This document shows, piece by piece, positions 37,266 to 48,861 of a stretch of 64,000 nucleotides of DNA. How positions within the stretch are numbered: the stretch's first letter is position 1; every line of letters begins with the position of its first letter. Both the position numbers and the translations under genes were made by a program. The notes under the pieces are model-generated. The model was not told the origin of the DNA. It saw only the letters and a program-made list of their open reading frames with translations, and made no database searches. Source of the stretch: Cruorifilaria tuberocauda (Eukaryota > Nematoda > Chromadorea > Rhabditida > Onchocercidae); NCBI GenBank assembly GCA_013365365.1, contig JABVXU010000132.1, positions 62,001-126,000 of the forward strand, written 5' to 3'.

Positions 37266-38699
37266 TTATTGTTTCTTTTTGTCAATTTTGTATTTCGATT
37301 TACCACCACCGAATACATAGGTCTTGCAAAAAAAGTTGACGAATAGAATCAAATAGGTAACATCCATAAAGAGAGCCAATTTGAAGATGCCGTCATCGAA
37401 ATCACAATCTATCTAAAAAATTGCTCTTTCAATTTGGAAATATATACAACAAGCATAGAATGTAAACTTATATCGGAAACGTGTTTCAATTTGAGAAACC
37501 ATAAAGAACCAAAAGTAACAAACCTTTCTAATATAAATTAATATTCCAAGGTGTGCAAGTATCAATACACTGAGTACAAACTGTAATATTTGAAGTGATG
37601 TTATAAACATAGCAACACTACGTGGAATTCGCATTTTCATGGAACACAGGAAATAGTAGCTAAAAGTATAATGAAATGAATACGGTAATAGAGTTGATGT
37701 ATATATAATGATTTAAAAAAAACAACTTTTTTATCAAGTATAAACATACCTGTACATAAACGCATGTACGAAGAAATTCATGAAAATGCCCCAGCGGTTA
37801 AATCCAGGAGTGTGAGGATACGAATAGAAAGCATAAATGAGTGTGAGAATGTGGTGGTACCAATGAAGAAACATAAGTGGCTTTTTCCGCAAAACTAGGA
37901 ATACGGTATCAGCTAATTCGAATAGCTTTGATACAATGAACAGCCAACCCCAGAAACCGTTCGATCCTTTGGTAAAACCATAAACCTTACAGTAGGAAGC
38001 TGCAACATAAAACAAGAAATATTGTAGCAATTTAAATTAAACCTGTGCACCGGATAATTTTCATACTTTGTAATTAGTAAAATGGCGATAACTTGTAAAA
38101 ATTTTAAGAGCTCTTAAAGGCTGAATTATAAGAATCATGATAAAAAAACCTTGAAAACCATTATTCTGAATAGTTCCAATAAATTCTGGGAAAAGCATAA
38201 CTGTTCCCACAATGCTGAACAATGCAAGAAGCGCATTCCAAATGTTCAGCGGCAGTGTCAAGTCAAAAGGTGCTCGATTTCGCATAACAATATATTTTAT
38301 TCCAAAGATAACAAAAACGTAGGCAAAGCATGCCTAAAATATATCTTAATTTAACGGTTATTTGGCATAATACGACAAAATGTAAACTCTAGCAGTAAGA
38401 TTCCTAATAACTGTCAATAGGCTGCTAGACTCGAAGTCTAATTGCTATGCTCCACTTCTGTTAAAATGAGTACTAAAAGATCCTTTTGAAAGCCTTAATA
38501 AACGGAGTATATGTAGGCAGCAACTTTAAAAATATTCCTTCGATGATGAGAAACTGGGAATTACCTGTATCGCGAAATTTTGATGTTGTAAAACCCACTC
38601 CTTAGATTCCTGTTCTGGAAATATAGGTGAGGTGATAATTTCAACAAATCGCCGCACGTTTATTTTAGGTGCAGCAAGGACCTGCTCCTGTGTTACCAT
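37266..38699 (-). CDS. ELO-family very-long-chain fatty acid elongase, complete
   Basis: ELO enzymes carry out the condensing step, adding malonyl-CoA to an acyl-CoA, in the ER membrane. Five minus-strand exons join in phase: 38565-38699, 38150-38333, 37750-37999, 37524-37659 and 37266-37412, giving 283 aa, normal for the family. The catalytic histidine box is HWYHH in PLMFLHWYHHILTLIYAFYS. Other signatures are KVYGFTKGSNGFWGWLF, SKLFELADTVFLVLRKKP and FVHAFMY. Several hydrophobic helices are evident, and the C-terminus KYKIDKKKQ offers a KKxx ER-retrieval signal. It resembles the C. elegans ELO-5/ELO-6 group (branched-chain and long-chain elongases), but the exact orthologue was not resolved. 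The ATG lies immediately after a TCTCAG acceptor, as expected for spliced-leader addition or a 5' UTR intron. A further upstream in-frame start is possible. Confidence 0.95.
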
Positions 38700-39406
38700 C
38701 TGAGACACCGGTATAAGTCTGAAACCACCACGCGGCTGGAAGGTAAACTGTAAATATTACACCCATAGGAACGAAAAGCGCACACCTCTTCCAAATACAA
38801 ATACCACCTGTCAAACTCCCAGCCAAACTCTGTTGGACAAAGCTGCACCCTGAATCATACCAACTGTAACAGTTCATTTCTAACTAAAACAGTTCCGGCC
38901 TTTGGATGGGTGCCAAAGTTTACCGCTTCAAGACACAGTAGAAGGTGAAAGGTTGCGTAATAGAGAAGGAAGGTGATAATCGCTGGTGTCATCCTATCAG
39001 CCAGGAACTTGAGATAGCACAGTGTTGTGGGAATTTATGCACCGGTATATGCCAATTTGCTGGCGTGCGATAGGACGAGGAGGTGGCGATGTTGGTACAC
39101 TGTCAGCAAATAGTAGCATGTGAGGGAGGTTGAAACACAGTGAGGGCATAATTAGAGTGCAAGACGACGTAATAGAGAAGGGCAAAAAGAAAAATGATTT
39201 TTAAAGACTGAAATACTATCAGTATTTGTTATCAATCCAATTGATACAGTGGGCGGACCGATAACGAAATCAGTGATCGTTGAACCACTGACAAAGGTCG
39301 CAATTAATGATGAACTGTGATAGGAAATTTGTGAAGGCCAAAGGTAAATATGATTCGATGTTTTTTTGATTCTCCTCACTTGAACTTCTTCCACATTTGC
39401 CTCCAA
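38693..39406 (-). other. GC-elevated, multi-frame-open stretch upstream of the elongase
   Basis: This stretch is clearly less AT-rich than its surroundings, and all three minus frames are open for long runs. One frame has an ATG at 38992 followed by a signal-peptide-like start (MTPAIITFLLYYATFHLLL). It meets TGA at 38855-38857, then continues open in the same frame to a TAA at 38693-38695 that overlaps the elongase ATG. About 210 bp further upstream a related leader (IIFLFALLYYVVLHSNYA) appears, also interrupted by an in-frame TGA. This fits decayed, tandemly duplicated secreted-protein exons, or real exons whose splicing I could not work out. Confidence 0.35.
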
Positions 39407-39827
39407 TTTATTTGCAGACTAAATTGAATACATCTGCTTATTCCTCTACTTGCGGTAAGCAATATTTGCAGTTCACGTTATATTGAGAATAAGATCTAAA
39501 ACGTCGCACTGAAAAATAATATCATTTGTTATTATTTGCTGTATTTCTTTTTTTGAAATTAATTGAGGGATGTTTTTGCATGTTTTTTGAAATTAAAATA
39601 AAATCAAGGATATGCTAAATCATAAACCAACAACTAGTGAGATATGCAGGTAAGAAGTACAAATCATCACAAATTTCGATGAGATGGTAGTGAAAAATGA
39701 GGAAGTGGTCTAGTTTCAGACAATTATTTTTTTAATTGTGATATAGTATAACTTAAACTGTGTAACTTACATCGTTGAATTTCTGAATGTTTTCTTGACT
39801 AGTTTGCTATAAACATCGTGAATTATG

Positions 39828-40290
39828 ACCGATCAGATCAGAAGAAACATTGTTACCGACGTTCGCGATTGAACCAGTTTTAGGATTCCACCATGGTTTC
39901 AAAGGCAATTTTTTAATTCTAATCATTGTTGTGCAGAAAATCATGAGTGTCTCGAATGCTAAAACGTAAATTCCCTCATTTGGAGTGAAATTAAATCTTC
40001 TCGAAGAAGAATTCTTTTCACAACAGTGAAAAACTGATGAGCATGAATAATGCATTGTTGTTTTATTCATATTACCTCTGTCTATAAATAATGTAACTCT
40101 CTTCAATTTCGCATTCTAAGTGCTTTCTAAATTCCTGTATTGAACTTAGATATAGCTAGAAAAAAGGAATGCCAATTAGTGAAATTTAATTGAAAAACGT
40201 AGTACTCACCGAAGGTAGCACCACAAACAAAAAATGTTTCATAGTTGCCAAACGAAACACTCACAACATTGACGACCCAATACGGCAATT
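39828..40290 (-). CDS. possible membrane-protein exons, minus strand
   Basis: Coding-like blocks that can be phased together are: about 40204-40290 (LPYWVVNVVSVSFGNYETFF, donor GTGAGT), about 40084-40127 (CEIEESYIIYRQR, donor GTAATA) and about 39828-40015, which contains FNFTPNEGIYVLAFETLMIF and ends with a stop after IGHNSRCL. Hydrophobic stretches suggest a membrane protein. The 5' part runs into a TG/TA microsatellite (40308-40385), so the start is unclear, and the third acceptor is weak. No family is recognised. Confidence 0.3.
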
Positions 40291-40307
40291 GCAGTGATAA
40301 ATATGTG

Positions 40308-40385
40308 ATGTGTGTTATGTGCGTACATACATATGTATATGTGCTGTATGTGTATATGCGTCTGTATATCTATCTGCATGAGCAT
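40308..40385. repeat. TG/TA-rich simple repeat
   Basis: Alternating TGTG, TATG and CATA units run for almost 80 bp. It is simple sequence with no coding content of its own. Confidence 0.8.
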
Positions 40386-42822
40386 CTACGTGATCGACAT
40401 AATTCCACCTAAAATATACGGTAAGGTGTAGCTAATTTATTGCAGTCGGTCCTTTACCATAGCCTTATTTACCGCTGATACCCAGAAATGCTACAATCAT
40501 GCAACACTCATGGTGGTTGTCCGTCAGCTTTCCAGATCCAGGTAAATTTATGTTCGAAAGTGGTCGTTTCTTCTTTGTAGTCTTTTCATTTGTTTATCTC
40601 TTTTTTTTATCGTTCATTTCCATACATTGTTTTACTCAAGGGAAAGTCATCTTGAAAAAAAATATTGCAATAATCAGAAAAGCTCTGATTTTCTTTAGGT
40701 TAAACTGCAGAACAATCATCTCCATTATGAATGAAATGAGCATCCACTTACTGAAGAACTAACGGTAGAAGATCAGCAATGTATCAATCAACAAACTTGT
40801 AGAAGTAGCTAGTACAGATGTGGATTATTGGCAAAAGGACTGGCAAAAGTCAGTCCTTATATTTCGCTCTTCTCCAAGTGATGAATGATTTTCGAGCATA
40901 TGACACCATTTACCTTAAGGGCTTAAAATTGGTAGGATATCAAATCACCTGAATAAGAGGACTAATAGGAACATGAACGAACGAAACGTACTTGAAAAAT
41001 TGAAAATAGTTATTATTGATCAGATCGAAATGTAGAAACATCCCAATATTTTGCGGTGTTTTGAAATGCTTTCTCTTTTTGATCTAATATAAAATTTATT
41101 CGATCGTATACTTATAAGAATGTACAATCAATTCGCTCCACATTTCATTGCCTTTTCTTCCCCCTCTCTTTATATTCACATTTTTTTATGCTACCTGTTG
41201 GGAACACTTTTGTCGTGTTTATCATTTTCAAACTATAATATACTAGTTCCTCCAGACATGAAACTGTTAGTTCTTCTGTTTAACGAATTCTATCTTTAAA
41301 TATTCAGTTATCCATTTCGTGAGCTGGGGAATTTGAAGTTCATGAAAAATAAGGGAAAGCAGAGAGAGAATAAAAGTGGAGATATTCCACTATTTTTTTT
41401 TTTTGTTGAAAATAATCTGGAACAACTCCGATCAGCTTTATCATTGTTGCGTTCCAGCCATTCCCGTTAATATCTTAACTGAATCTGTTTTAGATAAAAA
41501 TGATTTGTTTTTTATAGATACAATCCTTTTGTTCAATTCACCTGGTTGAATCATTTCTAATTTACTACGCTAAAGCTGCAAACATTTTCAATGACTAATT
41601 TTTTAAATAAATAATGCTTCGTTGCATTGGCGATATAACAACTAAATTTTCGTAAGAGTAGAGGTAATAGATGGATAGCTTGTCTTCGAATTATTACTTG
41701 TCCCATTTTCATGCAAATGATCTCATCTAATCGCAGACTAAGGCTCTATGAAAAAAAGGAATGGAAGTTTTTATGCAATGTATCTAGTAAGGACAAACTA
41801 AATTGTTATTTAAGCTTTGTTGCTTTATTTCCTAGTCCACAAATTGTGCTTAAAAGGAAAGTTGATTGAGGCTACCTTATTTATCAATCTATTTTATATT
41901 TCTACTTTTTTATTGGCAGAATTGCTTCTGTTTTTTTTCTGGATATTCCGATGAATTCACATTTATTAGCGTCTGAAATTATTGAAAAAGGGGAGATTTT
42001 TTAAAAGAATCTCCTTTACCATTCTTCAGCAATAATTATTAAAGCATGAAGATAAAAACATTCCTGTAGTAAAATCTAGACATTTTGTCTTTTGGTAATG
42101 GAAATTAATTGGATACGGGAGTGGTTCTGGAATTATTTTTTATACTTCCTACGATAGTAAAACGTATTATCATCATCTTTGTTCTATGAAGAAAACGGAT
42201 CTGAAATTTTTTGCCTCTTGAATTGTTTGTTCTATTGAACTGAAATTTATACCGTGTCATCTTTCGAAATCAACTAATCATCCAATCAAGAGTGATATAA
42301 ACAAGTCGTAACGAAATCATTATTGAATTTTATAAGCGGAAGAAATCTATTTTTAAAAGCTAATAATGCACTTAAAATGACTGGACAGCAATTCGCAAAA
42401 TTTGTAGCAGCGCTTTTCACATCTCACAATGCCTGAAATATTATGTATCTGCCTTGCATAGGGAAGTTCTTGTCTTATAGATGGTTACTTTACTATCGTA
42501 GAAAGTATAAAAAAATAATTCCAGAACTACTCCAGTATTCAATTAATTTCCATTACCAAAAGACAAAATATCTAGATTTTACAGCAGGAATGTTTTTATT
42601 TTTCTGCTTTAATGATTATTTCGCTAACGAATGATAAAAGATTATTTTGAAAAATTTTCATTAATTTTAGACACTAATAAACACTGAATTCGTTAGAATA
42701 TAAGTTTTCTAGAAAGTAATTCTGATCTGTCATGACAGGAAGCAATATGCAGTAAAACTGCTGTTTAGCGCTTTTGATTAATAAGATTTCTGAAAGTCCT
42801 AGTATCTTTATTTACTTTTAAG
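40386..42822. other. intergenic region
   Basis: Nothing could be supported here. Open frames at 40499-40762 and 42443-42634 (plus) are single, unspliced and have no recognisable content. Confidence 0.4.
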
Positions 42823-43291
42823 ATGGCTCTATCAACGCCTCTTATTTTCTCGACATTAATTAAATATGGTGATCCAGAAAAATTGTTCCGGACGAAAACT
42901 GTAATGCCATTTATTCCTGCAATCAATTAATGTGATTCATTTTCAGAAACAGTTTATTATACATATATGCCTTTAGTGCGACTTGTCAGTTATTTTTCCC
43001 TTTTTAACAGTGTATTATTTAAGAAAAGTTAACTGCTGTGCAATAATCACATTCTTTCATTTGTTTCCCATTTTACTTTTTTCAAAATTTACTGAAGTTT
43101 TATATCATCTTTAGAACTTCCCCCGTATTCTCCTTAATGAGAAAAAGCAATTAAACGTGGCGTGCGACATCGCAGTCTTTCTTAATGATAAAATTTTTAA
43201 CCGAGGGGAATTGCGAAATCTTGGGCTCTGTTACTGCATTTATCGAAGAATGCAGAAATATACCCGCAAATTTCTCACTTCCGTCCAATAG
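42823..43291 (+). CDS. small two-exon gene, product unknown (84 aa)
   Basis: Exon 1 (42823-42900) begins with ATG right after a TTTTAAG acceptor-like sequence, reads MALSTPLIFSTLIKYGDPEK..., and ends at a GTAATG donor in phase 0. Exon 2 (43115-43291) follows a clean CTTTAG acceptor in phase 0, contains KKQLNVACDIAVFLNDKIF and NLGLCYCIYRRMQKY, and ends in TAG. The product is 84 aa with no signal peptide or long hydrophobic segment, three cysteines and a basic C-terminus. Both exons have ordinary coding character in otherwise AT-rich non-coding DNA. I do not recognise a family. Confidence 0.5.
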
Positions 43292-45136
43292 AACTGGTTT
43301 GCTTGAATTCATCACGCCTCCATAACTAAGAATATCATTTTATTGATTTCAAGGGTTCAACTAAAAGATGTTTTCGAGAGTCTCATTACCAAACTTAAGT
43401 AATTGGGATATTTAAAAAGATTAAGACAAACCAAAACTTTTGAGAGTTTTACTTTTACTCTTAAATAGCATATATTAAATACGTCTCGGATTAGAAAGCT
43501 GCAACGGAGCTGGATCATTTATTTCAAATTTTTGGTAGTGTGTGGTATAGAATTACCGTTTATGAAAATTATCGAGATCACTCTTCCTAATAGGACCAAT
43601 GTATATGGGCGTGATTTGTGAACAACATCTAGTAGCGCAATGTTGTTATTAAAGCAGTGCCAATTTTTTTATCTAAAGCAAAAAATAAATGTTCGGACGT
43701 TAAACGCAATAAGAGATTTATTAGTGTTACACTAAGTTAAACTCTAACGATCACAAGATTTCCTAGAATTCGATGGAAGATGAGAAAAAAATCTTCAGAA
43801 GACTTTTTTCTTTTTACAATTAAAATTCAGAAAATTCAGTGACACACCTCCACTTTCTTTATACAACATCATATAAGGCAAGCCGATATATTTGAATCCT
43901 CTCATTACGTTTTTGAAGAAATATTTCCATTTGTTACTCTTATACATCTTTTTTCTAAATAAGCAATATGAAAATGTGGTTTGAGATTATGCTTATAGGT
44001 AGATGTATGCTTAATGGCTCATACCAACTCCAAAAAATATTTTTCCTGAGATTAAAAATTAAATGTACATGGGTTATGTGAATAGTAGAGTAGAACTTTC
44101 AAGTTTATTCACCTGACCAGTGCAATCTTTTAAATCAATTTTCAATTTCTATCCTTTTCTATCTTCTGGATATTAAGATAAAAGAGAACAAGTATTCCCA
44201 AACAATTTCTGAAGATTTAGAATGGAAGACACATTTTCTGAATTGAATGGGTCTATAAAAAGTCATTTCTATTTTTTGTACCTTTAAATTGGGATTCAAA
44301 AACCCAAGGTAACGTAAATAAAAAAACATAAGACAAGGATAGAAAATTTAAGACAACTTTGATATAAGCATCAGCTAAAGAGAGAACTAAATGGGTGAAA
44401 AAAAAAGAAAAATCAATTAACAGAAAGGCAGAAGAAGGAATACCGTAAAGTAAAGTAAAGGGAAAATCAAGCAGAAGTCGCCTATAGAAGTTTCAAGCGA
44501 TATAAAATATGGAAAAAAACCAGAAACATAAATTCTGGAATAGGATCAGATGCAAAATGGACGAGGAAAGGAATGTCAACACCGAAATGAGCGACAAGGG
44601 GGTGCACAAAGTGAAGGAAAAAGTATTAAAGTAGACAAGTATATTCTACAGTTGTAAGTAATGAGAATGAATTTACAATAAATGAATAGCTGTAGCCCGA
44701 ACGTATAACGGCGTGCAAATTTCCCGAGATGTGGTTGGAATACAAACCCATTATTACTTATCCCCAAAGGTTTGAATTCAAGTTGCCAATACAAAAAATT
44801 CTGTTTGGGTCAGGAAGTCGCCTCTATTCTATCTTAAGAATATAAATGAAATCTTGGCATTCACACGCATCTAATATCTGGTTTTGTTTGTTGCAAATAT
44901 CAACGCTTTCATTAGGTTGAGAAATAGTGGAAATTTCCACTTTATGTATCGAAAGGTTGCAGATGCATAAAAAAAGCGATGGAACTTCTGCAAATCGAAT
45001 AGAAGGCCACACTTTTAAGGTTAGGAGTTCGGTTCTGGGTCACTTGAACATATAATTTTGTTTTTTGAAAAACTGTTTTGTGACGGATGATATCCTCAAT
45101 GATCAATAATGGTAAAGAAATGGCTTATTTTTGCAG
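43292..45136. other. upstream region of the CCM2 homologue
   Basis: No exon was confirmed here. The N-terminal exon(s) of the CCM2 homologue must lie in or before this interval, and I could not pick them out. A purine-rich stretch lies at about 44280-44630. A minus-strand open stretch at 44824-45012 has a cysteine-bearing end (SVDICNKQNQILDACECQDF) after a TTTGCAG acceptor. It might be a terminal exon of an unseen gene but has no other support. Confidence 0.35.
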
Positions 45137-48100
45137 TATGCTGGTCTGGTTCGCGACATTCGTAGTGATATCGATCCTAGCGGACGCACTGATTTGCTCA
45201 AAATTCTAGATCGTGCTAAGGTATTCTCTTCTGAATATTTGAAAGAGTTTGGACCGTCGCACGTATTTACACTGGCCTAACGAAATAAAGAAATTTGGAA
45301 GCTTAAACTGAAAGTAAGGCGATTGTTTCGGATATTGTCATTTTTCGTGTACTTCATCTACAAAGAATTGCACCAAACGGCAAATGATGGTATTACGACT
45401 TAAATCAAGTGTGGATTCTAGAACTGAATATATATGTGAATATTTGGTACATCATATATCTTTATTTTGACCTATTTTGCAATCTTTTTTCTTGAAATAA
45501 AATTTTCTTATTATAGATCAAGAAGCAAATTGCGTCACTTGATGAGGAAAACAACTTTACTGCAAATGCGGTCCTTCAAATTGATTCATGTTCCATAATG
45601 GTTCTATCAATGTTTGATGATGTCAGTAATACCTAATAGAGCTGTGGATCTCATAGTAAAAATCACTGCGATATTGCCAGGACTAACATTTAAAATTCGA
45701 CTTCAATTGTTTATTTTAGGAACTGCTGCTTTATGTACCTATTCATTTGATTGCGTCTGTTGGCTTTGTTCGTGAAGCTCATGAATATATTCTTTCTGTT
45801 AGGGTGGGATACAGCAATGCTCAAAATCGCGACTTCTTTGACCTTGCTGTTATATATTGTAAAACCGCGGTAACTTTTCCGATTATTGCCTATATTTGGA
45901 ATTTGTAAATTTCTTTGTATAGATTTGTTGCGATTTTGATGAACGTATTAAAGCACAGAAAGCCTTTTCTTTGTCACGAATCTGATTTCATTTCGAAGTC
46001 ACAACGATGATCGAAAAATGCAGAATGTTCCAGTTCATTTAAACCAGCTAACTCTAATTGGAATTGGGTTGTTTTTTCAGTGGACCTAATTTTTTTTTTT
46101 TGAATATTTTGCAAGAATATTTGAGTAGCTACATTAGGTAGATAAATTTAATATTCTATTCAGGATGTAGCGGAAACTATTTGCAACATTCTGGGGCAGT
46201 TTTTCTCTCAAGTTTACAAAGAAGTTGCCAGTAATTTTGAAATCAATGCTTCAAAAAGTTAGTTAAATTCTCTTGCTAAAAACATTCAGCACTTCTTATA
46301 GAATCAGATTTAGTTCTTACTGGCATCTTGTATTTTGAGGAAAACCAGAAAAAGGACGTGATTTCAGAATTGCCAACTACCTGTTCGGCTTCTCTCAATA
46401 ATCATCGCCCTTTATTGTAAGTTCATTCTGTCTGAAATGCATCATTATTTGAGCAGTAATTATGAGAGAAGTAAATTTTATACAACATATGATTATTACG
46501 GAATCAGATGTTTTCATACATTACGGGATTAAGGGACTATAAATAGTTTTCGCGCCGTCTTAAAACACTTGCAGCTTAACGGAATCACATCAAGATTTGC
46601 TTATCTACAGCAGTCATCTTCCTTGTTCAACAACTGCTTCACATAGTGAGTCTGCAGAGGTACAAATTGATGATGTCATAGAAGATTATATGAATGTGGT
46701 AAGCTTACAGTTGTAAAGCCGTTTCATTATCATACATCCTTAATATTTTATGAGGATCTTGACGACTCCAACGAGCATTGATTAATAAATATTTTTTGAA
46801 CAATAATTGATGTATTTTGAAAAAAAAGTCGCTTGGCAATAATTTTCATCTTTTTTTACATTTATCTTAGTTTCTAAATTTGTAAAGTCAGTGATTGGAT
46901 AGAATGCCAACACTTAAGAAGTGGGAGTGTGATTAAAGGTAATAATATTGCAAGTATTTGTCTAAAAAGTTGGTGTTGAAAGCATTATTATAATCCTAGA
47001 ATAAAGGACGCAGTGTTTATTCCATGTCCATTGTGGCTGAAAATTTTGGAACATAAGAATTAGATTACATAATTATAGCTGACAGATTTTACTTCTTCTA
47101 TAGAATTTCTTTTATTTAGTTAAGCTTTTTTTAGCTAACAAAATGTCTTACAACAAGCGAGCTTTCGCAATATGCAGCTTTAATTGTGAGATTTCGGGAT
47201 GATTCTATGCCGATCATAGAACTAGCACAAAAGTCAAGTGAGTTGTATGGACCAGACAGATTACATTTGCTTACAGGTATCTTTTATTATGTAGACTAAT
47301 AGCTATCTGATTGATATTTCCATATTGTTTATTAAAGTGCTAAAAAGATCGCCGTGACAAAGTGGTATTGAGTACATTCTCTTTGTGATATATTTGACAA
47401 TTCGGTGAAATAGAGTTTTTCGTAATCATTCAGATTTGTACATTATCATTGGACTTGTCTGATCATCTGTATTTGGTATGACACATCTGTTGTTGATAAT
47501 GCAGCATGAGTCTTCTGGGACAAGCACACAAATAATGCCAACATTCCTTCCAACTACTGCTCAGTGGGTCGATTTCGCTGCAAATTGGCCATATTCTTTT
47601 TCCTTTTTTACAAAAAAGCGGATTTTGCATCTGTCTAATTTTGTTTGAACTTTTAGCTGATACACGTTGATATTTAGAAAATTCTGACGGTGAATCAAAG
47701 TACTGCTAATTAACTCTTCATTTTAATAATTCTTTATCGGCTATTCATTATTCATAAGATCTTGTGGAAAATGCTGTTGATTGTTTTATTTTCGTTTTTT
47801 TACTTCATTCATTAAACACTTCCATTGCGGTAGCTGTTGTATTTTTTTCTACAATTACTATTTCTAGTTTTCATTTCTTTTTTTTTTGAACATGCTCAGT
47901 TTACTAATCTATCATTTTCTTCATTGATACACCATTCGATTCCCTTCACCCTGTTTTACGTTTTTAGATTGAAAGACATTGTGATCAGACTTTTCTGGTT
48001 GGAATTTCATCTTTTTCTTAGCTACACCTTTTTAATTACGATGATAATAGAAAACAGAAGTTTGAAAGTGAAAGGAGAGTATTATGCTGGAGAAAAATAG

Positions 48101-48861
48101 TAAATTTCATTGGAGTAAAATGGAATTTTTTGAAAATTAAAAGCTGACGTAAAAGAATGGTAATAACGATGTTTTGCTTTTCATTTAAATGTATTAAATG
48201 GAGTTTTAGTCGATATGGATAGGACATTTGTACAAGTAATAACTTCTGGGAATGATCGGATTTTGTTTTAACATAAAAGAAGGTGTTATGAACAGAAGAT
48301 AAATGTTCAGCATTTTAATAATTCTTCATTGGTCGTCTTGTCATTTGCTCTTTGTGTTGTTGTATCTTGGTAAATTTTATTAGCATGATTCTCTTAGAGC
48401 TTAATATAGGGAATATCGGTGAGAAAAAAAGTGTTATGAATTATGTGCTGTGATTTCTGCTGAAGACCATTTGCGGAGAATACAAATTGCATTCTTCAAA
48501 TATTTTAAATTTCTTCTTTCGTTACATCATTGTTTGAGAATTTCTTCTGACGAACAAATTTAAATATTATTTGCGTATTTCTTCGTTAAAATTGGTTTCA
48601 AGTCCCAATTATTGAAAAAGCTTTATTATGCAGTCTACTTATTCACTCTGTTCATATACAGTCAATAGCAGTTGATGATTAGCAGTGTTTTACAAATGTA
48701 ATTTAATTTCTTCATGCAAATTAGATTAATTTATATTGAGGAATTCTTACATTATAGGTATGCGATGCTTACTGAAGAACAGGAGCAAAGAAGAAATCGA
48801 ATCTTTCGATGGTTTCATCAAAATGTTGCGACTAAGCAGCAGAGGCCTGAGTTCAGAATAG
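45137..48861 (+). CDS. ccm2: CCM2/malcavernin homologue (PTB plus harmonin-homology domain)
   Basis: CCM2 is a scaffold of the cerebral cavernous malformation complex that binds KRIT1/CCM1 and CCM3 and tunes MEKK3-type and Rho signalling. Eight exons keep phase: 45137-45220, 45517-45621, 45720-45869, 46164-46257, 46302-46416, 46575-46698, 47135-47276 and 48758-48861 (TAG), 305 aa in all. The PTB domain is recognised from DIDPSGRTDLLKILDRAK (human: NPSSRTEILHFIDNAK), ELLLYVPIHLIASVGFVREA (human: ILRVPIHDIAAVSYVRD) and ETICNILGQFFSQVYKE. The C-terminal helical domain shows IDDVIEDYMN, LTTSELSQYAALIVRFRDD and ELYGPDRLHLLTGMR. The 5' exon(s) before 45137 were not found. The last intron is about 1.5 kb. 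The gene is divergent, but both domains align along their length. Confidence 0.86.

Noticed and set aside
38693..38992. reading the in-frame TGA as selenocysteine
   Set aside because: No SECIS-like element was recognised and no selenoprotein family matches. Decay or a missed intron is simpler.
42443..42634. 63-codon plus-strand open frame
   Set aside because: It has no splice context joining it to the small gene at 42823, and its Lys/Tyr-rich content is typical of random AT-rich DNA.
47837..48100. 87-codon open frame in the last CCM2 intron
   Set aside because: It is mainly Phe/Leu/Ile from T-runs and has no family resemblance or splice support.
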